A stretch of DNA of 64,000 nt from Multifurca ochricompacta (Eukaryota > Basidiomycota > Agaricomycetes > Russulales > Russulaceae). Of this stretch, positions 31,387 to 42,573 are shown piece after piece. The stretch covers positions 1 to 64,000 of the forward strand of contig WTXG01000186.1 of NCBI GenBank assembly GCA_022496185.1. The letters are read 5' to 3'. The number at the start of each line of letters is the position of its first letter. Within the stretch, counting starts at the first letter, position 1. The notes beneath the pieces are model-generated. The model was not told the origin of the DNA, did not search any database, and saw nothing but the letters and a program-made list of their open reading frames with translations. Position numbers and translations under genes: made by a program.

Positions 31387-32589
31387 ATGGCACGTATAAA
31401 ACGCCCTGCTTGTCTTACTCAAGAACGCAAATTCTATCGCATCACCCCAAGAATGTCCACCTCTCGTTTCCGCCACCCTCTTACTGGACAAGCACCGTCC
31501 CCTATCAATGATCCTGAGGTCTTTGAAGCTACCAGGTCTGCTGCCATGGATGCCGCTACTAAAGGTGCACTAAGACGACCGCTGGATGCCCCCACACTTC
31601 CTCCCACACCCATCACAACCCCTCTTCCTTCTCCACCATGCCCATCAACGCCTTTTACTTTGTCCGATGACCCGGCCACCAATCTCACTCAGGCAATGGT
31701 ACTCACAGCTGCAAACCAGACGTTGGAAGACGACATCCGCAACAGAGTCTTACTTCTACTGGAAGAAGCCCGCACTAGACTACAGACCCATGGACCCCCA
31801 CCTGACAACCCCCACTTTGTTTATCGCCCTACGACCCCTACCTTTGCACACCTCCCAGCCGAAGATATAGTCACACAAACACAACGTGAAGTCAATGAAC
31901 CTGGTTCAGATTACGACTCTCCTGGCTTCCCCTTTCAACGCAACCATGTCCACTCTCCCCGCTTCATTCCACAGCAGATCATTGACAAAGACGGCCACCT
32001 TGACACTGCTCGTTGGGTTGCCTTTGAATACTGTTGTGTGGACCCTCGTGTTTACTTCACAATGGGAAAGCGTCACCCCATCAGCCATGCTCCACTCTAT
32101 GCCACCACCTTCTACCACTTCGCTCATGGCCCCAACCCTCTTCTCTCTGCTTGCCAACAACACCTATTTGATGACAACCAATCCTACACCCCCCTGGTGG
32201 ACAACGCTCTAGACGACATGCATGATCCAGGAGCCTGGGCCGAAGTCTCTCGTTTCCGCCACGCTACTTACCGCCTGGATGAAGCCCATCGCAACATTGC
32301 TCACTGGCGACGACAGGCTGACAGAGCCTCACAAAGCATCCGCGAAGCCACACACGCCATGTCACGCACCGACCTCTACTACAGAGTATTCCCCCACCTC
32401 ACCTATATTCACGCCCCTTCACGCTCCATCCCTCCCACCCAGGTTGCTCGCTTTGTACCAGACCCTGAACTACGTGCTGTCTTACAAGCTGGGGGACCAG
32501 GCAGTCGACATCTCCCTCACCGTCGTCATGCGCGCCGCTCACCACCGCGCATTGCCAATCAACTTCAGACTGACGAACCCACTGTCTGA
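31387..32589 (+). CDS. GypA third ORF, intact, 400 residues, unknown function
   Basis: It starts at ATG 31387 (MARIKRPACLTQERKFY), with a second in-frame ATG at 31453, and ends at TGA 32587-32589, shortly before the polypurine tract. A Pro/Thr-rich N-terminal half is followed by a domain that resembles the one in GypB and GypC: GFPFQRNHVHSPRF, then DGHLDTARWVAFEY and HPISHAPLYATTF, and then a helical part with LDDMHDPGAWAEVSRFRH. It has no zinc knuckles; the tail is Arg/His-rich (HLPHRRHARRSPPR). No signal peptide or membrane segment is evident. It is the only gene of GypA without a break. Homology to the GypB ORF is by eye and needs a profile comparison. Confidence 0.78.
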   Translation: MARIKRPACLTQERKFYRITPRMSTSRFRHPLTGQAPSPINDPEVFEATRSAAMDAATKGALRRPLDAPTLPPTPITTPLPSPPCPSTPFTLSDDPATNLTQAMVLTAANQTLEDDIRNRVLLLLEEARTRLQTHGPPPDNPHFVYRPTTPTFAHLPAEDIVTQTQREVNEPGSDYDSPGFPFQRNHVHSPRFIPQQIIDKDGHLDTARWVAFEYCCVDPRVYFTMGKRHPISHAPLYATTFYHFAHGPNPLLSACQQHLFDDNQSYTPLVDNALDDMHDPGAWAEVSRFRHATYRLDEAHRNIAHWRRQADRASQSIREATHAMSRTDLYYRVFPHLTYIHAPSRSIPPTQVARFVPDPELRAVLQAGGPGSRHLPHRRHARRSPPRIANQLQTDEPTV

Positions 32590-32607
32590 GGTCAGACAGA
32601 GGCTTAC

Positions 32608-32618
32608 AAAGGGGGTAA
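32608..32618 (+). promoter_or_regulatory. Polypurine tract of GypA
   Basis: AAAGGGGG followed by TAA, directly before the 3' LTR. Confidence 0.8.
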
Positions 32619-33231
32619 TGTGACGGTTTTGTCTGTTGGTGTTAGGGTCATGTGTACCATGTGCTTTTCTTTTTCTTTTGCCTTACATTTTACTATATCA
32701 CGCAGATACACACATGACTTGCTTATGAAGGACTTATTACTTACATGCTGACTGATTTGCTTACTGATCTTACTTAGTGACTTACTGATCAACATCCAGA
32801 GGGCGCAACCCCTCTCCTTTCTTTATCCTTCTGGGGTATTCTACTGTACAACCATTAGACTACCTAGTGAACGCTCTAGTAACTACCAGAACCAACCTTC
32901 ATAGCATAGCACATGTATATAAACCCCTAGTAGATCAGAGTAAGACTTTAAGTCTGTTCTTCTGTAGCAATACAGGTGTACTGGGACTCACATTACTTGA
33001 CTGAGAACACCTTCCACTTGAAACCTTTAAGCCGCGCCTTGAAGGAACTTCGACCCCGTGAAACTTGCAGCAGGACTTAGTGTCACTGCTCGACTTCGTC
33101 TCGCGCGTGTGCCCCCTTTGACCGGCACAGCTTGATCTAGCTTGGAACCTTGACTTGATAAAAGGCTCTTGTAGCATTGACAGACAACCTCAAACCTCGA
33201 ACTCAACACAGCACCACACCTTGCTGTGACA
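32619..33231 (+). repeat. 3' LTR of GypA (613 bp)
   Basis: Appears identical to 17875-18487 over all 613 bases by eye. Confidence 0.93.
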
Positions 33232-33692
33232 TAACTAGTAGTTATAGTTCAGCTAATCCAAATCTGACTTGGTGTGTTACATATTGCAAAGCTATATTGA
33301 AGAAAAAGTTTGAAATGCCGTGATAAACATGATCACGTGACCCAAATCAACCACTTTGTGATAAGATTTCTACTGATTTTGACGATTGCTAATGCATTTG
33401 TATGTGCTGTTGAAAGCTGCAGCCTGAGCCAGTGGCTTTGGCTTTTAGTTTCTCTGAGCCGGGCCAAAGCCCTTGCTGGGCCATCACAACAGCCTGGCTT
33501 GGCCCGGCTTCCAGCTTTGAGCCAGGCCAGGCACATCACTACTTTAGACTAATGCTCTATGTAGCAACTTGTCTTTTCTAGGTCAGTAGTGTAGTAATAT
33601 AGAGTTTCTTCTACCTCTGAAGTCAACTTGTCTTTTCTAGCCTAACCACTACTAACCACAGTCAGTATAACCAGCAGCATGATTGTTTGACA

Positions 33693-33704
33693 GGTTATGG
33701 GCCC
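33693..33704 (+). promoter_or_regulatory. Primer-binding site of CopB-2
   Basis: GGTTATGGGCCC, complementary to the initiator tRNA-Met anticodon arm. Confidence 0.8.
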
Positions 33705-36068
33705 TGCCACTCATACTGACTGTTTATATTCCCTTTGTTCACAAAACAGCCCAACTCGCTTTTTGCACACAAGCTCACAAAAGCTTCAAAGTCTTTCCCA
33801 CCAGCTTCTTCCTGTGAGCTTTCATATTTACTGTCTGTGCACCTTAACACCCCACAGGATGACACAGTTTACTGCTCATCCTGAACTGTTTGGCTAGCCC
33901 TTCGGGGTTCTTGCAAAAGGTGACGAGGGACCCTAAGTGGGTGAAACACCTTGAGCTCCTTGAGTGCGCACTAGGTATTAGTAACTTCATAGTTGTAGCT
34001 GGGTCTTCATCCCATAGATAGCTTTAGTAGGCCTATAGCCAGAAGCTTGTGGCTTTAAGTCCAGCCAATGCTTGGCTCTATCTGTAAGCTGGGTTTAGCA
34101 ACCCGCATGTGGAGTTTAGGGTCTAGAACAAGGCATGGGTAGTCACTCCCATGACACTTGGGCTTGATACAAGTAGGCTGCACTACTATAGTCTATACAT
34201 AGTAGATATAGTCTTCATCTCTGGGCATAAGTATCCATTGCCTTTGTAGGGTAACCACACCCTACCAGAGACAGACTAGACATCTACTCAGTCATGGCCC
34301 CAATCATCTAGGGCTTAATCATGGACTCCACCACCTAGTGATTGGCAGGGGTAACCCTGGGGTATCCTTGTTGGTACCCGTACCCATACCTGTACCCGTA
34401 GTGATGGGTACGGGTAACCCGCGGGTTACCTGCAGGTCACCCGTGAAAACGCGTGCAAGTTCTTTACTTGCATCGCGCATTTCGGATACCCGGCCTGGGA
34501 CTTCCCGGACCAAGAAGATACACAATGCATTTATTTGTGGCTGCTTAAGATCCCTCAATGACTCTTATTCTATGTTCAGAAGATTAAGATAATTCATTAT
34601 TCCATTTTTATTTTATTATTCTGCTTTCAATTTTATACAAGCACAACTAAAATACAGTATACAGAGATGATTAGATAGGATGTTATAGAACATTGATGAA
34701 TAGCCTGTCAGATAACCACACAGAATGCAAAATAATTTGATGAACACATAGCAATTTGCAGGGGTAACCCCTGGGTAATTGTTTTGATACCTGGGTTACC
34801 CATAAAATGAAACGCGTGCAAGTTCTTTACTTGCATCATGCATTTCGGACATCTGGCCCAGGACATCCCGGTCAAGGAGATACGCACTTGGACACAATGC
34901 GTTCATTTATGGCTACTCAAGATCCCTCAAAATTCCTATTTTATGTTCATAAGATTAAGATAATTTATTATTCCATTTTTATTTTATTATTCTGGTTTCA
35001 ATTTTATACGAGCATGACTGTTCTTTGCATTTCTGTGCATTTCGGATAAGTGGCCCAGGCCATCCTGGTCAAGGAGATAAGCACTTGGACACAACGCATT
35101 CATTTATGGCTACTCAAGATCCTTCAAATATTGTTGGTTTATGTTCAGAAGATTAAAAGGATCCTTTATTTACATTATTATTTTATTATTCTGCTTTCAT
35201 TTCATACAAGCACGACTGTCCTTGTGCGTTTAAGTCAACCTTCCTTAATAGGAAGGAGGTCAGACCACCATGCAATGCAATGTAGTCGCTGCCCCATGCA
35301 GCTTGTAGATACACACGGGCCTTTTTTCAGTAAACTAATTTGATAATTATATTATATTATAGTCTAAAGTAGTCTAGAGAGTATTTTAGATAGTGCCAGA
35401 CCGGCAGAATTGGTCGCGCATTGATAAAACAGGTGCATCATGATTTTCAAGAAGTGGATCACTGATAACACTTTTATTTTACATCGCACCGTTAATCTGC
35501 TTTGATATTTTATATAATAATACTAGAACATATTTAAAGATACCCTATAGCATACATCAGATGAGATCTTTTATTTTTGTGGCTGCAGATGTGTTTTATC
35601 TTAGAATTTCTACTGATCTTGTCAATGCATGATTGGTGCCTATACCCACCAAACCTGCCATGTGGGTATGGGTTTCCATGGGTTGGGAGCCGTATACCCG
35701 TACCTGTACCCGGCAAAACCCGTGGTGCTTACCTGTGCGGGTATGAAAACCCTTGACAATCACTACCACCACCAGCATTAGAGGAAGGGCTATATACCCT
35801 TTGTCTCTAATGGAACTTGCAGTTGGCTCCTCCATGACATGACTCCCAGTCCTGATTACACTAGGCACTCTGGCTAGTCTACCAGAGCTTATGTCTAGTT
35901 GCAGGATTGTGCTAGACAGTTTTACTATACCTAGAAAGTCGCACAACAAAGGCAGGACCTTTTTAGGTTCTGAAGCATAGTGCCACAGTGTGGGGTGGCA
36001 CTCTTAAGCGAGACCTGGGCACTGGTTCTAACTGCTCCTTGGAACCAGGAACTTTATAACATCTCAAA
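33705..36068 (+). other. 5' leader of CopB-2, holding hAT-N2
   Basis: The non-coding leader is related to 480-1411, interrupted at 34336-35765 by hAT-N2. No gene seen. Confidence 0.8.
34336..35765 (+). mobile_element. hAT-N2 copy 1: non-autonomous hAT-like element (1430 bp)
   Basis: Ends TAGTGATTG / CAATCACTA; 8-bp TSD CCACCACC at 34328-34335 and 35766-35773. Subterminal regions are packed with GGGTACGGGTA-type words. The middle has about three diverged copies of a unit of roughly 200 bp (from 34451, 34814 and 35035) containing TGCAAGTTCTTTACTTGCAT and ATGTTCA(G/T)AAGATTAA. No transposase. A sister copy is at 44224-45674. Confidence 0.9.
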
Positions 36069-36547
36069 ATGCCATCTTCAATTGTCTTCCCTCCCTCCTC
36101 CAAGATGGAGCGCCTCGATGGGTCAAACTGGCAGGTTTGGTCTGCCAACTTTAACGCCCTCTTGAGGATGAACGGGCTTAGGAGGCATATTATTACCTCC
36201 TACCCTGACATGCCTCTGCTCCCAGAAGATAAGGAGGAAAAGGAGAAAATGCAAAAGGAAGTCATTGATCCCATCCTTAGGGAATGGATGGGAGAAGAGG
36301 AAATGCTAATTGGGCTCCTCTATCTTAATGTCACCCAAGAGGTTTACTCTCAAGTAACCTCTGATGCTGACTATCCTTCTCTTTTTGAGAAGTATAATAA
36401 GTTGGAATGGCTTTATGGTGCTGTAGGGAGCATGGCCACATATAATCTGTGGCTTGCCCTGGTGTCCTTCCATCTGGATGAAGGACAACCATTCAGGACC
36501 CAATTACAAAAGGTCCTGGATGCCAGGAGTACCCTAAGGGAGAACGG
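36069..36547 (+). pseudogene. CopB-2 gag, first part
   Basis: Starts with MPSSIVFPP at 36069; the conserved DGSNWQVWSANFNALLRMNG follows. LTR-H interrupts it after the NPRENG-like position (36547); it continues at 37461 with MEVNDLQMSFILLKAL. No stop in this part. It would give the N-terminal half of the capsid protein. Confidence 0.92.
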
Positions 36548-37455
36548 TGTCATGGCTCTACCTTATTTTTCATCTCTTTTCCCCCTTTTGGATCACATGA
36601 CTGTGGGAAGATACCCCAGCAGTCTCAAGACGTGATCGTGGGAATGTAGTTGTGACATGGATCATGTGACCGAGTCACATGTAATAGTCACATGCTGCTT
36701 AGTCAGCACAAGAGCCACTTGACAAGAACAAGTCGATTCTCTATTGTGTTTACCACAATAGGCACAGCCCCACAGTCTGGACGGTTCTAGACCAAGTGGA
36801 GCTGTTATCAAGATAAGAGAAGTCCAGCCTAGAAGGTTCTAGGTAAGTGGAGCTCTAGATAAGGGCCCAGGTTGGGCCATGGCCAATTTTAGCACAGAAT
36901 CATATGTATCAGTAGATAGACGTGTTCCAGACCTATGGGCCAGACTACATATCAGTTATCTACTCCACAATGACGTCATTATGACATCACATTGTGGAGC
37001 ATGATCAGTCAGCAGAGTAAAGCAGCTTACGAATCACAAAGATAAGGCTCAGTCAGCAATACAGCTGACTGATACTTGCTGATTCTTGCTTACACTTCCT
37101 GCTTACCTCGTTACACTGAGAAATGTATATAAGACCCTCTGTAACAGCCTGTAGCCCCCCATCTTGTCCTCTTGGGGCTGCAGGTGAGTAACTGTCTACA
37201 CGAGTTCGATACATAGTGCTAATGGTACACTGCCTCCCTGTGTGACTCGATCCTTTGGATCTTGTCCTCTTGGGGCTGCAGCTTCTTCCAGTTTCAGAAC
37301 GCCGTCATCGTGGTTGAATAAACCACTGTGGGTGACAAGGTTCCTGGTCATTGCTTAACGCGTGACGTTTGCCTCCGCGGTACGCCCAACGACAAAGGTC
37401 ACTTTACCTTTGCCCTTCTTGCTTACTAAGTGTACACGGAGCATCACCCGTTACA
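36548..37455 (+). mobile_element. Solo LTR-H copy 1 (908 bp)
   Basis: TGTCATGGCTC...CCGTTACA with TSD AACGG (36543-36547, 37456-37460). It has a palindrome with a TGACGTCA site near 36968, TATATAA near 37126, and a duplicated 23-nt word starting ATCTTGTCCTC; the first copy is followed by GTGAGT. Other copies: 46919-47826 (-) and 57061-57967 (+). Confidence 0.93.
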
Positions 37456-37460
37456 AACGG

Positions 37461-39127
37461 GATGGAGGTTAATGACCTCCAGATGAGCTTTATATTATTA
37501 AAAGCTCTCCCTGACTCCTACAGTGCCATTGCCGGTTCCATACTGGCCTCTGGCGACCCAGAGCGGCTTTCTCCTCAGGACCTTGTGCAGAGGTTCCTAA
37601 ATGAGGAAAGTCGCCTGGCAGGTCCCTCAGGAAGTGGTAGTGCAGTCCTATCTAAGGCAGCACCTGTCAAATCAAACAAAAATAAAAATTTATCACCACT
37701 TCCCACTGCTGCCCCTGGTTCACAAGGGGTGGTCTGCTTCTATTGCCAAAAGCCTGGACACAAGTCCAACACTTGTGCAAAGAAGAAGAAGGACCTGGAG
37801 AATGCCAAAAAGGGCAAGGCAGGGAACAAGAAGAGGGCTGAGGCCCAACATGTAAATACTATAGCCACCATAGTTAATGGTAGTGGCAAAATAGAGGAGG
37901 TGCAAGAAGCACCTCGCATTTGCCTTTATGCACACACCTATAATCTGGACATAGATTCAGATTATTGGATGCTTGATAGTGGAGCAATGTCTCATTTCAG
38001 CCCTAACCTTGAAGACTTCGATACATATAAAGTCAACACCACCCATGAAGTGTCACTAGGTGACAACTCCATAGTAAAGACAAGTGGAGTTGGAACCATG
38101 ACCATCAGGACTGATCAAGGCTATGATCTAGAACTGAGCAGTGTGCTCCACATGCCTGGAGGACATAAAATACTCTCCACCAGTGCCCTGGTAGAAAAAG
38201 GGGCAACTGTGTTCTTTGATAATAAGAAGGCAACAATTAAATATGGTGAAAACATCATAGTGGAAGCATGGAAGTTTGGCAAATTGTATTGGGTACTAGG
38301 CAAACACATCCTAAATAGTATCCATACATCTGCATCTGCCTCACTAGAAATCTGGCATCAAAGAATGGGCCATATGTCTAAAGAAGCCCTGAAAAGATAT
38401 GCTCCTGAGGCAGTTAAAGGCCTCAAAATAAATAATAGCCAAGTGGAAGACAAGCCATGTTATGGCTGTGAAATGGGCAAGTCCCATCGTCTTCCATTTC
38501 CCCCATCTTCAAAGCGCACATCAGCCCCCTTGAGATCCTTCATAGTGATCTTGTAGGTCCCTTGCAGTGCAGTTCAATACAAGGGAATCTATACTTTGCC
38601 ACCTTCTTGGACGACTTTAGCAGATATGCTCTAATCATTCCAATGAAATCTAAGGATCTGTTCACACCAGTTTTTAATAAACTGAAGACACTACTAGAAA
38701 ACAAATTTAATCATAAAATCAAGTGTCTTCACACAGATTGTGGTGGTGAGTATGTGAACAAGGCGCTGAAGGCAATGCTTGAAGATTTTGGCATAGAGCA
38801 TAAACTTATGATGCTGTATAGTCCACAACAGAATGGAAGGGCAGAGAGATTTAATAGAACCATTATGGAAAAAGGCACTAGCATGCTGCACGATGCTGGC
38901 CTGTCTCTTGGCTTCTGGGAGTGTGCTGTTGAGACAGCATGTCATATATATAACAGAACTCCCATCTGTTCTAATAAGTGGAAAACTCTGCTTGAGCTTC
39001 TGGTTGGGAACAAGCCAGATGTCTCGTATTTCAAGGTCTTTGGTTGCAAAGCCTATTATCATGTTCCAGAGGGCAAGTGGCGTAAGCTAGATCCCAAAGC
39101 TAGGGAAGCAGTCTTTGTCAGGTATGA
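37461..39127 (+). pseudogene. CopB-2 gag end, protease, integrase (frameshifted)
   Basis: Reads the gag end with CCHC knuckle CFYCQKPGHKSNTC, protease WMLDSGAMSHFSP, pre-integrase WHQRMGHMSKEALKRYAP and CYGCEMGKSHRLPFP. At about 38529 one C is missing in a C run and the frame shifts. Integrase continues from 38562 with HTDCGGEYVNKAL and NGRAERFNRTIMEKG. A GypB-type solo LTR cuts the gene at 39127; it resumes at 39726. Confidence 0.92.
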
Positions 39128-39720
39128 TGTTACGTCCAGTGTGGGATGTTCCACACAACTTGTGTGACAGCTCTGTCTGCGAATTCAGGTAAGGAACCAA
39201 TAAGGCTCCTTGGAGTTCAGGTGAGGTGAGTCAAAGTCAAAAGGGCTGTCCCTTAAGACAATGTTGAACGGAAAGTGCCAAAAGCACTGAGACGAATGAG
39301 TCAAAGATTCAAAGGGGATGTCCGGAAGACAGGCACCAATGTATTCAATAAGTTGAGTCTGAGGTCTACAAGGTAGATACAGCAGACTTATATACGTAAG
39401 TAAACGGGCGTCTATGAGATAAGGATAACAAGGTCAGGTGGGCCCAAATATACAAAAGCGGAGGGTGTAAAGCCTAGCTTCTGATAGGGTATTAAGTAAG
39501 TGTCCGGTCGTAAAGATAAGGGGATAAGAGATAATGAGATAAGGGTCAAGCATGGGCAAACAACAAGTCAACAAGTACAATGGAGGTCATGGGGATGGGA
39601 GGAGGGCACGTGATGGATCCCAGGATGGAGACGTAATCATGAAGTGCAGGGTAGGTGGCAAAGAGGGGTCATTGTTGGGAAGGGTGAAGAAAACGGGGTT
39701 ACTCGGCAGGGATTGTAACA
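39128..39720 (-). mobile_element. Solo GypB-type LTR (593 bp)
   Basis: TSD TATGA at 39123-39127 and 39721-39725. Aligns with the GypB LTRs and the solo copy at 9400-9996; minus orientation by its TATA box. Confidence 0.93.
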
Positions 39721-39725
39721 TATGA

Positions 39726-41901
39726 GCCTACTTCTAAGGGCTATACACTTTGGGATAGTCATACCCAGTCTCTCATCTCTTCACGAGATGTTACATTTGA
39801 TGAGAGATCCTTCCCATCCTGCTCTGTAAAGGACAACAGAGCAGATGAATTCATAGAGCAACCTAGCCAAGGTGGCTCATTTACTTTACCTGGTGGCCCA
39901 GTCCAGCCACTGCCAGCAACTGCTACACATGTTCCTGAGGCTCCTCAGGATGAGGAAGACCTGGAAGAGGAACAGGAGGACATCGTACCTCCTCAATTAG
40001 CACCACAGCCTACCACACCCACATGTAATGTAGACACCACACACCCTCAGACTATATATCAGACCCCTCCATCACAAATCATGGAACCATCCTCCCCTCC
40101 CAAAAGAACCAAGGCAATCAGAAAATCACAAAGGATTGCAGACAGGATTCCTCAACCCAATTTTCAGAGGACAAGTCCATGCTCTGAACGATGAGATAGG
40201 GCAATCCAAGAAGATTTAGACTTGGATACTGCACGTCCTAATTGTAATCATCATCTGAATCCTCACTTCTACAACAAGGATAATGCAGAGTTTGTGCAAG
40301 GTTCTTCCAGACTTGGTCAGATGGATCTACTCAATGCTGCAGGATCCCCTTATAGGGATCCTCTTACATTTAAAGAAGCAATGGAGTCTGATGATGCCAG
40401 TGACTGGCTTGAGGCATGTCAATATGAAATTGATGCCTTAGAAAAACTTAAAGTGTGGTGCCTTGAAGACCTTCCTGAAGGTAGAAAGGCTGTAAAGTCC
40501 AAGTGGGTCTTTAAATTGAAAGCAGATGGATGCTTTCGTGCTAGGCTTGTAGCAAAAGGGTTCACCCAAATAGAGGGGGTGGACTTTGACAAAACTTTCT
40601 CCCCAGTTGCCAGATTTGAGTCTCTTAGACTACTATTAGTGTTGGCCGTGCTTGAGGATTGGGAAATCCATCAAATGGATGTCAAATCAGCATTCCTTCA
40701 TGGCGATCTGGAAGAGGAGATTTATATGGAGCAACCTGTCGGTTTCGTCATTGCTGGACAAGAGTCCAAAGTTTGTAGGCTACAGAAGGCTCTGTATGGC
40801 CTCAAACAAGCTTCCTGAGCATGGAACTTGCAATTCCATGCAGTTCTAAATGAACTGAGCTTTACTCGGACATACTCTGATGCAGGAGTATATGTGTATC
40901 ATCACCAAGAGGGGGATGGTTCACTTTTCGTCATTTTATATGTTGATGACATCACTATACTTGGGTCCTCCACTAAGAAGATACAATGGCTGAAGGACTC
41001 TCTATCTAACCGATATGAGATGACTGATCTTGGCGAAATCCAGTCCTACCTTGCAGTTAACATCACCAGGGATCATCCTAACAAGATGCTAGATATTGAC
41101 CAGACAGCCTATGTATCCTCAATAGTTGAGAGGTTTGGAATGGGGGATTCCAACCCAGTATATACTCCTCTACCCTCTGGCGTGGATGTTCATTTGGTCA
41201 AGTTTGAAGACCAGGCATCTACCTCTGATATCAAGAGGTATCAGCAGTTAATGGGGTCTCTGCTTTGGGTGCAGATTGGAAGTAGACCCGATATTAGTTT
41301 TGCTGTTGCACGCCTTAGCCAATTTGCTTCCAACCCTTCCCAGCAGCACATGTGACTAGCAAAGTATGTCTTAGCCTATTTAAATGCTACAAAAGACTAC
41401 AAGTTGTGCTATTCTGGAGGGAATGGTGAAGTTGGCCTTCATGGCTATGCGGACTCCTCATGGGGAGATCAAGAGGACCGCCACTCCACCTCTGGCTATG
41501 TCTTTTTCCTTGCTAATGGAGCCATTAGTTGGTGCTCCAGGAAACAGAAGACAGTAGCACAGTCCACCACTGAAGCCAAGTATATGAGCCTTGCTGAGGC
41601 TTCAAATCAGGCAACGTGGTATAGGACTTTTATGCAGGAATTGGGATATGAAGTTAGTTCACCCATACAACTGCATTGTGATAATAAGGGTGCAGTAGAT
41701 CTTGCATTAAACCCTGTCACAGGAAGGCGATCAAAGCACATACCAATAAAGTACCATGCCATTAGGGAGTATGTAGAATCAAACCAGATAGACTTGGTGC
41801 GAACTCCCACTGGAGAGATGCTAGCAGATGGCCTTACAAAGTCTCTGCCTAGATCATCTTTTGATCACATGGTAACTGGATTTGGACTAGTGCTGGAATG
41901 A
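39726..41901 (+). pseudogene. CopB-2 integrase end, RT and RNase H (broken)
   Basis: An acidic linker with EEDLEEEQEDIVPP is followed by RT (KSKWVFKLKADG, VDFDKTFSPVARFESL, YGLKQAS, YVDD in VILYVDDITILGSS) and RNase H (DSSWGDQEDRHSTSGYVFF, AQSTTEAKYMSL), ending in TGA at 41899-41901. TGA stops lie at 40192-40194 and 41353-41355, both shared with CopB-1, and at 40816-40818, where CopB-1 has CGA. The RNase H section is open and well preserved. Confidence 0.93.
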
Positions 41902-42152
41902 AGGAGCTGGAATCTGGAGACCTTGTACACCAGTTTCACTTTCCCACCATGTCACATGAGCACGTTCTTGACCTTGAGAGTGATGCAAGAGGTGTGTAGA
42001 CTTGCATAAGCGAATCTACAACTCATACGCAAAACTCACAAAGCGTTAGAGAAGTTGGATCTCTGACTGGTGACATGTTCGTTCAATTGTGAACAGCAGT
42101 GTGCTCATTCAACTCATTCCATTTAATGATCAATGCCTTCACCATGGAGGGA
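41902..42152 (+). other. 3' untranslated region and polypurine tract of CopB-2
   Basis: Non-coding; ATGGAGGGA at the end abuts the 3' LTR. Confidence 0.85.
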
Positions 42153-42484
42153 TGTTGACACGGGACGTGTCTGGAGATGCTTCAGGCATCTGAGGATCGC
42201 TTTAGCTGTAGATAAGATTAGATTAGGTTCCGGAGTTTCGGACTTTTTACAATATCTTTATTACATTTCTTTCTCACCTTACTCAGCTGATTAGTGATGC
42301 CCTTAGTAATGCGCAGTAAGCACGTGATATCTCTTTGGCCAATGGCCTTAATCCCTCTCTGTTTATTGTCCAGCACTTGTGGACTTATTCCCAGTGCACA
42401 CAGACCATTTCCCCTGGCCCCTATGGGTATATAAGGGTGTCTGTTTTGTCTCTTACACTTCAGAGTTTCTTCTACCTCTGAAGT

Positions 42485-42537
42485 GTAAGTCCCATTTAGT
42501 CTACTCTCTACTTCCTTTAGACTAACGCTCTATGTAG
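42485..42537 (+). other. Predicted LTR-leader intron (53 nt)
   Basis: GTAAGT...TTAGACTAAC...TATGTAG. Removal joins CTGAAGT to CAACTTG, as found fused downstream. Confidence 0.82.
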
Positions 42538-42573
42538 CAACTTGTCTTTTCTAGGTCAGTAGTGTAGTAATAT

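Larger units (their letters stand above)
17875..33231 (+). mobile_element. GypA: Ty3/gypsy retrotransposon, complete, with GypB inside
   Basis: Two 613-bp LTRs look identical throughout by eye; TSD TAACT is at 17870-17874 and 33232-33236. Order: gag, protease, RT, RNase H, integrase with C-terminal chromodomain-like region, then a third ORF before the 3' LTR. GypB lies inside integrase (TSD CACAC). The polypurine tract AAAGGGGG is at 32608-32615. Confidence 0.95.
17703..33541 (+). mobile_element. hAT-N1: non-autonomous hAT-like element (about 477 bp without insert)
   Basis: Termini are TAGTGATGT and ACATCACTA, with an 8-bp duplication CTTTAGAC at 17695-17702 and 33542-33549. TAGTGATG ends and 8-bp TSDs are typical of the hAT superfamily. 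The body is made of GC-rich words such as GGCCCGGCTTGGCCC in both orientations. No transposase. GypA is inserted in it with TSD TAACT. Confidence 0.87.
17333..33692 (+). repeat. 5' LTR of CopB-2, split by hAT-N1
   Basis: The two parts, 17333-17702 and 33550-33692, add up to 513 bp, the length of the 3' LTR. The break lies inside the LTR-leader intron, between TTTAGAC and TAATG. The exon 2 word CAACTTGTCTTTTCTAG and its intronless copy are in the right part. PBS GGTTATGGGCCC follows at 33693-33704. Confidence 0.94.

Noticed and set aside
31387..32589. GypA third ORF as an envelope (env) gene
   Set aside because: No signal peptide, no transmembrane segment and no Cys pattern of an ectodomain; the relatives carry zinc knuckles instead.
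34370..34440. A telomere-like or CRISPR-like repeat tract
   Set aside because: The GGGTACCC-type words are irregular, without regular spacers, and belong to the subterminal region of hAT-N2.
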